From NCBI RefSeq assembly GCF_039555335.1, contig NC_092644.1, forward strand, positions 48,497,281 through 48,561,280: a stretch of 64,000 nucleotides of DNA, given 5' to 3'. A program made the translations under genes and the position numbers. A model generated the notes under the pieces. It saw nothing but the letters and a program-made list of their open reading frames with translations. It did not search any database and was not told the origin of the DNA. The DNA is from Amphiura filiformis. Lineage: Eukaryota > Echinodermata > Ophiuroidea > Amphilepidida > Amphiuridae. This document shows positions 1 to 12,100 of the stretch, piece by piece. How positions within the stretch are numbered: position 1 is the stretch's first letter; each line of letters begins with the position of its first letter.

Positions 1-510
1 CTGATGCCATAAGTAAATGAAGCGGACACTATATCATGCTCTCATCATACAATCACAATCACTTTGACAAGTTTGACATTAGCAACAATGAGTTGTACTA
101 TTATTTACCATAACAATGCTGCATCATGAACAATATGCAGACTATTGTTCTCATTTGGGGAACAAAGCGTCACACAGTATTGTTACTCTGCATTTGCTTT
201 GTATTATTTCATCCAACTGAAACTATAATAACTATAGCATATTGCAATATTGCACAGGGAAATCAGATACATGAGTTTGTGGACTTAACACGGTTTATAT
301 ACATGGTTTAGCCCAAATATTGTTCATGATATTGATATACATATGAATTGTAATATCACAATTTACTAATATATAACAAAAAAAAAGAAGCGGCTGATTT
401 TATCCATATGTTTAAAAACCATTAAATTTGTAATACTTAATTCAGAACAACAACAGTATACGTTCTGTGCATTGAGAATGTTTATGGTCCCTTCTCGCAG
501 CGGGTTAACT
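1..510. other. Intergenic flank, no gene seen
   Basis: AT-rich sequence with short A and T runs. I see no exon, RNA gene or clear repeat border here; the short open frames are uninformative. Confidence 0.5.
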
Positions 511-652
511 GTACATTGGTCTTACTTTAAAATACCTGATTGCACAATTTTTTTATTGCTGGTCATTTTCCCAAAAATTGAGGTGGGACAAATCACATTT
601 TCAGGTGTTACACCCCCTAGGTTGGATACTTCCCAAAGTAAGACCAATGTAC
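511..652. repeat. Short fold-back next to the Tc1-like element
   Basis: Bases 511-528 and 635-652 are perfect 18-bp inverted repeats (GTACATTGGTCTTACTTT and its complement) enclosing about 106 bp. The outer TA of the right arm is also the left target TA of the Tc1-like element that follows. The Tc1 element therefore landed exactly at the edge of this fold-back, or the fold-back was cut by that insertion. Confidence 0.7.
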
Positions 653-2252
653 ACTACTCCAAGAAATTAGAGGAACAAACCTATATTTCATGTTTTCATC
701 AAAGATAAAACTTAAATACACTGAAAAATTGGTTCAACTTCATTGCAGACAAATTCCATTGTTTGCTAGACATAATGACTGATGAAAAAATGTGTTTCTC
801 CAATCAGCTGGTCCTCAGAGTATCGGAGTGTCCAATTGTCAAATTTTGGCATTATTTTTGCTTACAAAAGGTTCTCCAAACTTAAACAGTTTTGAAATCA
901 AAATCTCCACAAATCATTCTTAAATGGTGCCTAGTAATGGGTATGACCTCCTCGGGCTGTTATACACTCTTCACAACGTCGAGGCATGCTCTGGATCAGG
1001 GTGCGGAGAGAGTCCTGAGGAATGTTCATCCACTCTTCAATAAGAGCATCTCTTAGTGACTGGACATTGTCTGGAACTTGTTGCCGTTGTCTTACCCGTC
1101 TACCAAGCATGTTCTATTGGATTCAGGTCAGGTGACCTTGCAGGCCAGTCCAGAGTCTCAATTCCCTCAATGTCCAGGAAGTTCATCACAACACGAGCGA
1201 TATGTGGACGGGTGTTATCCTGCATAAGAATGAAATTTTGACCAATTGCACGAGCAATGGGGACAACAACAGGTCTCAGTACCTCATCTCTGTATCTTAC
1301 ACCCGTCAGTGAGCCTCTGTCTATCACAATAAGGTCCGTACGTCCGTTCAACAAGATCCCTGCCCAGACCATGACGGACCCACCTCCAAAATGATCAACT
1401 TCAACAATGTTACAGTTAGCATATCGTTCTCCTTGTCGTCTCCATACCCTCACACACCTATCATTGGTGGAAACAGTGAATCTGCTCATTTGTGAACAGT
1501 ACAGGGGTCCAATCACCATCTTGCCAATGTTGGTGATTTCTGGCAAAGTCCAATCTGGCTCTGCGGTGCCGTGGGATCCAAATGGGACCTGTTGCAGGTC
1601 TTCTAGCGTTCATTCCGTCTTCATGCAAACGACTCCTTACTGTTTCATTGCTCATACGCACACCAGCCCCTCTGCGGAAGTCCATATTTATGGATCTTGC
1701 TGTACTCTGGCGGTTCCGACGAGCAAGCAACTGGAGATAACGGTCTTGCCGGGGCGTTGTGATACGTCTGCGGCCTTGGCCTCGTCTTCTGCCATACAGA
1801 CCATCTTCCAGGTAGCGATGATATGCACGATTAATGACACTGGGGGATACCCCAAGCTGCTCAGCTGCATAACGCTGTGTGTGACCTTCTGCAAGCATCT
1901 GGACAACCCTAGCAACCTCGACCTCAGTCAATTCGCCATTAACAACATCCCACATGCTCAGAAGACTGAGCGGTACCAGTAGAAATTGGATTAACATGTT
2001 GGAATGAAGAAATCTGAGAAAAGCTTATGGAGTCTGCTTTACACAAAATCAGTGCTTTGAGTGAACACATGGATGTCCAAGGCCGTAAGTCCTTGAAGAC
2101 ATGCATGATTTCACATTTGACTATCCAGTATTGCTAAGATTACAATAGGCTACACCTGGTATACAAATGACATGTCCGTGATGCTTTCTGTTGATGCAAT
2201 ACCCAGTTAAAGTTATTACATAACCTTGTTCCTCTAATTTCTTGGAGTAGTG
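652..2252 (-). mobile_element. Tc1/mariner-family DNA transposon, full length but inactive
   Basis: The ends are perfect inverted repeats: 650-678 and 2226-2254 are complementary over 29 bases when the flanking TA is included. The element begins CACTACTCCAAG and is flanked by TA on both sides, the target duplication of the Tc1/mariner superfamily. Its length of about 1.6 kb and single internal transposase frame on the minus strand fit that family. The transposase is broken, so the copy cannot be autonomous, but intact ends could still be mobilised in trans. Confidence 0.9.
931..1997 (-). pseudogene. Tc1-like transposase, frameshifted
   Basis: This is a cut-and-paste transposase of the Tc1 type, read in three pieces. 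The first piece (1997 down to about 1480) carries the N-terminal helix-turn-helix DNA-binding part (QLGVSPSVINRAYHRY), the RRRGQGRRR basic hinge and the start of the catalytic core. It ends in FTNE, where a catalytic Asp is usual (TDES), so the first acidic residue reads Asn. A frameshift at about 1490 moves to a second frame carrying RFTVSTNDRCVRVWRR, the second catalytic motif MQDNTRPH and the third, DLNPIEHAW. A stop and small loss near 1098 lead to a third frame with RQRQQVPDNVQSLRDAL, ending at TAG at 931. The start may be the Met at 1955 (MWDVVNGEL) rather than 1997. Family assignment is firm. Confidence 0.88.
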
Positions 2253-2254
2253 TA

Positions 2255-3111
2255 TATAGACTGTGTATATCTTTTCAGAAGCTTTCATATGACCTCAAAC
2301 AACTTTCTGTGATGTTTTATTGCAGAGCTACATTTTTTTTTATTCTTTTGATTTGTGCTAATTAAATATGGTCATCAATAATATAAAGTGTAATTCAAAG
2401 TTTTATAATGAAAGAAATTACTTTAAAATGGTGAAAAGGGTCCATTTTTGGCCACAATCACTAAAAACATGCATTTTAGGCATACTTATGAATTCCAAGA
2501 GGTCATCAGTAGGTCAAAAACCATAGATTACAGAAAAATGTTGTGATTGACCTTTTTGATCCAAGCATCTGATAGGCCAAGGCCTACACTTTCGAAGATG
2601 CATATGTCAATTAAAAAAAAAATCCATGTACAAATTAGCCTACGTGGTCAAAACTGAACAAATATCACAAAAAATGGCATTTTTACACATAAATTAAATG
2701 TATTGAATTAAGCGATGATTTTGTTTACATATTTCAAATATCCCTGTCACATATATGTTCTGCACACCAAATAAATTATGAAGTTTCTACTCCATTTGAA
2801 AGGGGCGGTCCCTATACTGGGTATTAAATATTCATGACCAGCTCAGGGGTGTTGTTGTTACTTTCCCTAAAAAAAACCGAACAATATAATGTGGCAACCA
2901 TGTACCTTTGCCCTTTGATATTTTTATTCCTCAAAGTTTATTTTCACAAAAATTTATACGGGTTTTGTACATTTCAGAACTGTTGTGAAGTCTTAATAAT
3001 ATTCAAATCATGCGTGTTTCTTTTTTTAGTAATTTTGATCATACATTATAGAAACTTTTTCTTTCTTGGTACAAGATAATTTCTAGAAACTCTCCTTCCC
3101 GAAATGTCAAC
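2255..3111. other. 5' flank and probable promoter/5'UTR of TBC1D13
   Basis: This is the stretch between the Tc1-like element and the TBC1D13 start codon. A GGGGCGG GC-box-like motif lies at 2802-2808. I see no TATA box at a convincing distance, and the transcription start cannot be set from sequence alone. No other gene or repeat border is visible. Confidence 0.35.
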
Positions 3112-3134
3112 ATGGCCGCCTCCTATCAGGAAAA
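3112..3134 (+). CDS. TBC1D13: TBC1D13 exon 1 (start codon)
   Basis: ATGGCCGCC gives MAASYQE plus two bases of a Lys codon, followed by GTAAGA. An ATG eight bases upstream (3104) leads to a stop in exon 2, so 3112 is the start. Confidence 0.85.
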
Positions 3135-6100
3135 GTAAGATTTTAGACCAATGTATTTCATTATGATTATGCCATATTTCTCCCATATATGTATGTATGA
3201 CTTACATATTCTAATAACTTGTTTACTCTTTTACTTGTTTTAGGCTTGTGCTGTTCGATGAAGTCCTCCTAGCTCCCAAAATTGATGTAGATAAGTTGTG
3301 TGCTATGTGCTTCGATGGTAAGTTCCAATATTATTATACAATGTATAAATACGACTAAGGGAACGTTCATAAATACTTTGGTAGGGGGGCTGGAAAATTT
3401 TGATTTCGGTATGTCAAAACTTTTTTGACCCCCCCTCTGTCTGTATTAGTCGGGATTATGCACTTTCAGTTTCTCACGCGTTTGAACGGGAATTGGATTG
3501 CGTACTTTTTCGATGTCTAGTGAGCAAATTTCTTCAATATTTTGAGAAAATGATGTCAAATTTTCTATTCTATATTGTTTGGTAATAATGTCTTTTGCCA
3601 ATAGTATGTTTAAAGTTGTAATTTTGTGTGTTTGATCGCAAAGATCGGATATTTTCGCTTCGATTCAATTCTGAACCCCTTCAAGTAAGGGTGCCGATTT
3701 CGCAGAACTTTGACGATAATTTTGCCTTTTGGACACTAAAATGCATTCGATCCTTAATTTTGTTTCAACCGAGTCTTAAATTAGCAAGCACAATAAGGTT
3801 GGTACCACTTTTATATACATTGATACAATTTTAAAGATTTTTTTAAAGTTTCTAACCGGTATAAGCGTTAAGTGTGTATTTCCCATTGACATCCAAAATG
3901 GGAAATACGAGTCTGATGGACATAGGAACAGGCGTCCATGAGACTCAGCTGAGTCTAGTCTGTATGTTAAACTTTTAGAACCCCCCCTCTTAATGGACTG
4001 AAAACTTTTTGACCCCCCCCTTTTGTAAACACCCAAACTTTTTACCCCCCCCACACACACACACACATAATGAAGGTATACTAGTACTTAAAATACTCCA
4101 CTCTTGTTTCCACTATAGGTAATGCTTTATTTTACTAGTACAGTGGATTAAACTTATACAGTTTCAACCTTGTTACAAATTCAAGCAAACAGATCCGCAA
4201 TAAATGTAATCATTTATCAGTGTCACTCTTACAGGCCTTATTAGGCCTAAATTGTCAGGACATCATAAAATATAAATAAATTGCTTTCAAATAAGGTCTC
4301 AAAAGTTATTGCATGGATGTATCAGGGGTGTATCCAGCTTTCTTGGTGTGGGGGGATGACATTTTGCGGCACAGACGAAAAACAATTGCAGTTGCTTAAT
4401 TACATACATATAATATCAGAACTTTAAAAAAATGCTTTACTGCGCGCGTAAAGTGCAATAATTTTGTATTTTACTCTATTTACGCCTATGATCGGGATGA
4501 AAAGAGCTTTATTGTGACAATGTGACCCCCCCCCCCTTTATGGGTGTCAAAACTTTCTTGACCCCCCTTTGCCATGTCAAAACTTTTGGACCCCCCTTTT
4601 GGAAGGGCAAAACTTTTTGACCCCCTACAAATTTTCCAGCCCCCCCACCAAGGTATTTATGAACGTTCCCTAAGCCTGGTACAAGGTCAAGGACAAGCAA
4701 GTGATTATATCCAGTGCTTTTAATAGGGGGTCATAAAATTGTAAGATCAAAATTCACCTTAACTTAACCAGTGGCAGTAGTTGTACATTTTGTGTAGTAA
4801 CTACACATTTCGAACGTTTGAGGACTTGTTCTCAACTCAAGTTGTAGGTACTGTAGTACATGGATCAAATCCATGGGTTCCTACAGTACATGGATCGAAT
4901 CCATGGGTTCCTACAGTCACCCATGGAAAACAGGGTACTGAAAAGCACTACACAATGTCCACATCAGCCATGGTTGGGTTTGTTTACATTGCATTAATTT
5001 CATCAGAACAGGCAATACAGATTCCAAACAGATAAAACTTACCTAATATCAGTTTTAGTTGCCCTTAATAACTCCAAATTGACAAGATATTAAATTCTAT
5101 TTGCTCATTTTCATACCAAAATCAAGGAAAACATGGTTTTGTTATTACAAAATAACAGGAAAATCATACGGTTCATCTCTGGTCAATTGCAGCAGGCCAC
5201 TTGAGATAATCAATATTGGTACTTGAATTGCGTGACTCAGTGACTTTCTGCTCATTGTAAGACTGACACTAATGACAGTGTTGTAAACTTGATTGCATAA
5301 CATTAAGATTGCCAACTGATATCCTTTGTATATGAGTTATCAAATTTATGGATTAGTTAACTGTCAAATGAAGTAAACAGTATTTAATGTCAACAAAACA
5401 TGCTGCTGCAGAACTCTATGCCTGTGTGTGTGTGTGTCTGAGAGCCGATGACTGGGCCGATGACACACATTCGATGGGTGTATTCCTACAGTCACCCATG
5501 GAAAACAGGGTACGGTACTGAAAAGCAGTACACCCATGTCCATATGCATGGGCCAAGGGATGGTTTGTTTACATGGCAATAATTCCTTCAGAATAGGCAA
5601 TACAGATTCCAAACATATAAATCTTACCTCATATCAGTTTTAGTTGCCCCTAATAACTCCAAATTGACATGACAATTAATTCTATTTGCTCAATTTCATA
5701 CCAAAATCAAGGAAAACATGGTTTTGTTATTGCAAAATAATATGAAAATCAGAAAGGTTATATCTGGTCATTTGCAGTAGGCCACTTCAGGTAATCAATA
5801 TTGGCACTTGAATTGCATGACTCAGTGACTTTCTGCTCATTGTAAGAGTGAGAGTGTTGTAAACTTGATTGCATAACATTAAGATTGCCAACTGATATCC
5901 TTTGTATTTGAGTTGTCTGATGATGGTATTAGAACTGTCATGGATGTAAACATTACACAAAATGTCAACAAAACATGCTACTGCAGAACTCTATGCCTGT
6001 ATGTGTGTGTCTGAGGGCCGATCTGAGGGCTGATGACACACATTCGATGGGTGTACTCCTGTAGCAGTGTAGGGTGCCTCCAGGGTTTTATTTTGGCAAG

Positions 6101-9100
6101 TTTGCATTAGTATAGTATCTCAGGTAAAATACTCACTTTAGAAACCTGTGTTACTGATGTATGTCATGGTCTGTGATTGCTAAACTTATTCTATGCATCA
6201 GCTTTTGTCCAAAGAAATATTTTTGAGCGATTTTTATGAGCAGCGAAAAGTCCACTCCACGACTATGTACATATGTGAATGGTGATGAATGCACGCTAAA
6301 TCGCGGGCGGCACATACACATAGCTCCTTGAACTCACGGTCGGTCGAGCCGTGAGTTCCAATTATTGGAACTACTAATTGGAACTACCAGTGGCAGTGAC
6401 CAAGCTCGGTGCATATTTCTGGACAAACAAAACTGCATTCCTTTACTTTGGTATCCATGCCAGTTGAATTCAAATTTGCCATCAAACTGCATCATTTTAT
6501 ATACCAATATCAAATTAAAGCCCTTGAGTAAAGAAAGCCAAAACTAAAAACCTTTTTGTCATAGCACTTTCCATAGCAAAGTTACATCTTGTCAAAGATT
6601 GGCTTTCAATTTTTCATCAAAAAAGATTCAGCTAACAAAACAGCATTTTCAGTGGTGTTTCTAGATCTTAGTCTCATGATGATAGCAGCTTTTTGAAACT
6701 GCTCTCAAAATCCCTCTAAAATTCCATGTGCGAGTGTCTCATCACCATAAAAAATCATATATTTGGGTCAAGTGAAGTATAGACAACATATAAATTATGT
6801 AGGTTTCCTTGACCTACCTGTTCTTTAAATTTCTATGTAAATATGTATTGTGTTCTAGGCTAATTTGGCTGACTAGCAAATGTGTTAATTAAGGTTTGCC
6901 TGGCATACCTATTTTAGGCCGGGTTTTTTTATTTTTACATGTAATAGCTGCCTTCTGCACTGGTTAGGGTTAAGGTTATAACACTGTACTTCCACAAAGC
7001 AGCTATATATAACATGTAAGAATAAAAAACCCTAAAGTAAAGAAACGCCAACAAAACAGCAGGCTATATGCTAGGGCCAGGGTTTATGAAAAAAAAGTGT
7101 AGTTAAATAAACGGAGTATTTCGTGATCCTAGCATCCTCTTTTTATGACATTTTTCAGTAGATATTAACGAGAAAAGCTTATTCCCAAAATTTCAGTTGA
7201 TTCCGATTTTGCGTAACTTCCGTGTTATGCATGATTATTTGTATTACACTGCTCCATAGCCATAGGCCACTGTTGTAATTTCGTTCTGGTATACCAGAAC
7301 GAAATTAAAATTTGACGATATTTTTGCTAAACGAATTAATCTGCAAGAAATATTTTGTACATAACATTATGTAGTCAGAGGATTCCAGTGGTATAAAAAT
7401 CTCAACTTTTTTTGAGAAAAGTGGGGGGAATGAGGCTGTGGATCACGAAATGCCCATATCCCAACCTCTAAAAAAGCAATTTCCGAGGTGCATTTTTAGC
7501 TCTTTTGGGGCAATCCTGACTTTTAGACCACCCGAGCTATAAGCAGCCCTCGAATTAAGGATCTGAAGGGGCACAGCAACTTTTTTTAGGGCAAGTTGAT
7601 CATTGCCTTGGATTTTCAGTGAAAAGGCAAGGCAGCACAGCAGTTTGTAATATTTCAAGAGGGCATCATGGCAATTTCTCAAAAGTGAAGAAAACACACA
7701 CAAACATAGATCGATGATTTTATAATGAAGGGGCAGGGCCGGGGCACCGATGGCAACTTCATTAGAGGGAACGGCAAGTGACTGCCTTGGGTAAAGGACA
7801 TATTTTGAGGGCATTACGGCAGTGGGGATGGGCACCCACGGCAAAATGCCATGGGTGCCGTGGGTTAATTCGAGGTCTGGCTATAAGGTTAAAATTGCTA
7901 ATTTTTCAATTTAACTTTCTCAACAAACATGAGAAGGATATAAACTTGTTTTCAACTGTATATAACCATATGTTTTATTCCATCGGACAAGGTATATTTT
8001 GTTCCAAAATTCACATTTTTATAGCTATTTTGACGTAAAAGAGCTTGATGCAAGTCAGGTAATACCAGCTCGGATGCCCTACTGACTATACTTACCATAT
8101 CTCTGATTGGCTCAATATGGGATAAAACCTTCTTTACAACCAATCAAAATAGATCTTGTTAGACACTGATGTTTACTTATACTCTGTCTGTTTCAGGTGT
8201 TCCTGACACACGTAATGGTACACGATCCTTGGCATGGAAGGTAGGTCTGCAGTTAATGAGGTAGAATCAAAGCGTACCAACTCCACCATGTTAGAGTTAC
8301 ATATTTTTGAGTTGGTAACCTTTGAGTTTAAATTCTTTGGCCACAGTCATGTGTGATGACAAAAATATTTGGAAAGTATTTGGGCTATTCCAGTTGAAAT
8401 CTATATCCCCCTATGGAAGACATGACCTTTATCTATCACACAGGGAGTGTAGATTTCAAATTCACCCATTCAGTTTTTTTGCCGAGAATCAACATGCTTT
8501 CCGGAGAGGGCGATCCTGTGAGAGTCAGCTCATCTTGACATTCCATGATTTCGCTCATAATCATAACAAACGCATTACTACCGATGTAGCTGTGTTAGAC
8601 TTTTCGAAAGCGTTCGATGTTGTGCCTCATCAAAAACTTCTCCATAAAATAGATTTTTATGGTGTAAGGGGGAAAACCAAGAATTGGATTTCAGGATTTC
8701 TCACCAATCGTCTGCAGCGAGTTGCTGCATCTTGCTGTCAACGGTGAATTTTCTAGCTGGCATGAAGTACTTAGCGGCGTACCTCAGGGGACGGTACTGG
8801 GTCCACACATGTTTCTTCTTTTTATAAATGACATTCACAATGCTGTTGGAGGTGTTACTAGACTCTTCGCAGATGATTGTCTAATTTATCGTAACATCAA
8901 TTCCGAGGCAGATGAAGGGCTGCTACAGGCCGATCTTGACAACCTCACTAGTTGGGCTGATACATGGGGTATGCGCTTTAACGCTGGTAAATGTAAAACG
9001 ATGCGAATGAGTCGCAAACGCAACCCTGGTGAACCTTCTTATGAAATGTCTGGCACTCGTCTTGAGGCAATCACAGATTCTACATACCTCGGGATAATCA

Positions 9101-12100
9101 TCCAAAATGATCTTGGGTGGGAAAAACAGACTCAGCATGCAGTCACCAAAGCAACAAGAGTCTTGAATTTCATCAAGCGCAATTTCTACATGTGCTCCAA
9201 GTCTGTTAAAGAGCGGCTTTATCTGGACGCTGGTTCGGCCGCACTTAAAGTATGGAGTTGCTGCGTGGAATCCATACAAAAATTGTCACCAGTCTGCGTT
9301 AGAAAAGGTGCAACGAGAGCTGCGTAGATTTGTTCAAGGTGACTACAAGAGAGTCGGCAGTGTTACCGAAATGTTATGTTCTTTGGGATGGGAAAGGCTG
9401 ACAGACAGACGGAAACCCACCAAGTCACTCAACTTTACAAGATCATCAACCAAGACATTGACATAGATTCATCCGACCACCTCAAACCAAAACTTCAAAG
9501 AAGCAGGAGGGGAAACAACACTCAATTTGATATACCACACTTCACATCTACGGCGTACAGCAATTCATTTTTTCCACGGACCACAAGACTATGGAACGAC
9601 CTACCTCAAGACATCATTGACATCCCTACCCACAAGACCTTCAGAGACAGCTACTTGGACTACATTATTAAAGACAAGAATTAGACAACCACTCCCAGCG
9701 ACCTCCTAGCAAAGCTCCCAAGAGGAAGATTCAGGAGGAAACCAGCAAAGTACAAAGTAAGTAAGTCGACTATTAAGATCTGTTTGGAGGTCAATATTTA
9801 AGTAAAAACTTAAGGTCACTTTCACACCCAAAATGCACATATATCAACATGTGTAAAGGTATGTTAAAGAATGTATGATGCAGGCAATAGGCCTATATCA
9901 TACAAAGACACAAGAGATTGATGAAACACACATTACAAATCTTGCTTTTACAAACGGCTCACTGACCTCACATGGATCTTGATGGACTAGGGGATAAATC
10001 TAACTGGCAGCAATGCAACCGACGATCAGGAGACACAGTAAATACAGCAGGTCTGCCTTGCTCTTAAAAACTATTTCAGCAATATTTGATGGATATGAAG
10101 CAATCAGTTTGTCAAATTTTATGCATTGTTATTTTAGTTATCTTATTTGATGTATTTTGAGGACATTTATAGATAGTCATCATTATTCATTAGTCAATTA
10201 TAACCAATTTGTAGTCGAAAGTGGCAAAATATATCGTAATTTTGACTATCGGCGACTTATTCGTGCAACCTCATTTGACAGTATTGACCAATTTGTAGTC
10301 GAAAGTGGCAAAACATCGCAATTTTGACTATCGGCGACTTATTCGTGCAACCTCATTTGACAGTATTGAATATTATTACTTTCTCACACATTCAGTTGAT
10401 GCTGAACTACTTACCGCCAGGTAGAGAAGAATGGAAAACAGTCCTGGAAAAACAAAGGTATTTACTAAGAAAATTGAATTGGAAGAAATGCATTGTGGGA
10501 AGTGTAGGATATCTTCTCTGGGGAGGGAGGGAGCAGAGACTGAAGATATCTTACCCTTCCCAGAATCCTTTGTATCATGATACATCACCTCATTTCATCA
10601 TGACACTCCTACATGTATAACTTTGTACAGGTTCCCTTTTGTTTTCATGTTGAGAATAGACTGGCTAAATAAACATGGGTTGATAGTCAACAAATAAACA
10701 TATTTTGCAAGATCTGATGTGCTCTGTTCATTGAGGTACATTTTGTCTCTATCAACCCATGTTGCACAAGATAGCAAATCAGTACAGAAAATTGAAATAC
10801 AAGAAATATGCATTGTAAAATGTGGTCAAAATGTTAATGTCAAATTTTGATTTGTAAAATAGTTTGTCATCAATATATAAATAACATGGTTTTAAAATGT
10901 TTTGCAACAGGTTTTCAAAAATGTTTTTGAATGTAATTAAAATGTTTTATACCCTTTATCGCTTGACATTTAAACATTTTCTGATAGCCTTTTCTAACCT
11001 TTTACAAATGTTTTATGAAATGTTTTGTGTTTGCTGGGAGTGTAAAACATGTATGGTCTTGCCCGTGGCATTCCATTCTTTTTTTCCAAATAAATTAGGC
11101 CTTTCCTACGAGGTGAATTTACACCTGTTTATCCCAGCTGGTCTTTTAACATGTTTTAAAAAAAAAAAGATTTTATATTTATATTTATATTGACCCATTC
11201 CATGTCAACTCCAGGGATGTGCACCGCAGCACCTCTTCATTTTTTTTCTTTTTCTGTGTGGTGGTAGATATTGATGAGAAAGTAAAATCCGGAAATTTGA
11301 GCTTCATACTCCATTTCGTTTTCCCGTGGCATCAATTTAAAATTTAGGGGGTCAGTGTAAAAATGTGTCGCAACGCCAAAGACAACGTTGGAGGTCCATA
11401 AATGTATAAAGGGAACCCTTTACAACTTTGAAAAGTATGTATCCTGGGGTACTTATTTGTGTAGAATTCAAATCTGGCATCAGAAAAGCGTGTAACTCCT
11501 TTACTTTAAAAGATATAGGGCCCTCAAAATGCAACCGTCCATCAGGACCAACTTTGGGTGGTCAGAACTCCAAAAGTAAAAATAATTTTATTGTCCATTT
11601 TTTTTGCCAGTCAGAGCCCTTTGGTAGGACATTACTCTTATTCAATATTGAGCCTATTAGTATACTTTTAGCTGAGATATTACCCATGCAAAACCCCAAT
11701 TGTACATTTTTTGTACATTTTGACCCCCCTGAAAATCAATGTCAGACATTTTGCCCCACCATCAACTTCAGGTATGTTGAAGATATGTTCTTGGACAGCA
11801 TTTCTGAGAGATATTGGCTTGGGGTCTCGATGGCTTCAACACATCACTTAGGTTTGCCTACTCCATAGAGTTGTACACTAATTTTGATTTTTACATGTAT
11901 AATGACTTACGTGAGTTCTGAGAATGCAAAGTTGGTCCTGGATGGACGAAAGTTGCATTTTGAGGGTCCTATATCTTTTAAAGTAAAGGAGTTACAAGTT
12001 TTCTGATGCCAGATTTGAATTCTACACAAATAAGTGTCACCAGGATACATACTGTTCAAAGTTGTAAAGGGTTCCCTTTGAAGCTGGAGTATGAAGCTCA

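Larger units (their letters stand above)
3318..8196. other. TBC1D13 intron 2, repeat-rich
   Basis: Holds the TAA-flanked TIR element (3356-4673), a 575-bp tandem duplication (4911-6061) and a 350-bp element with a central palindrome (about 7112-7459). Bases 6062-7100 and 7460-8196 show no recognisable gene. Confidence 0.75.
8241..10395. other. TBC1D13 intron 3
   Basis: Contains a fragment of the GGGCTATTCC MITE (8382-8475), a truncated LINE (8476-9770) and an 84-bp tandem duplication just before exon 4. Bases 9771-10202 show nothing recognisable. Confidence 0.7.

Noticed and set aside
3104-3111. Earlier ATG for TBC1D13
   Set aside because: Starting here gives the wrong phase and a stop in exon 2.
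4911-6061. LTR pair of a retrotransposon
   Set aside because: The two copies are directly adjacent with no internal region, primer site or polypurine tract; it is a tandem duplication.
7443-7844. 133-residue minus-strand frame in intron 2
   Set aside because: No recognisable domain or homologue, overlaps a MITE end, and has no splice or start support.
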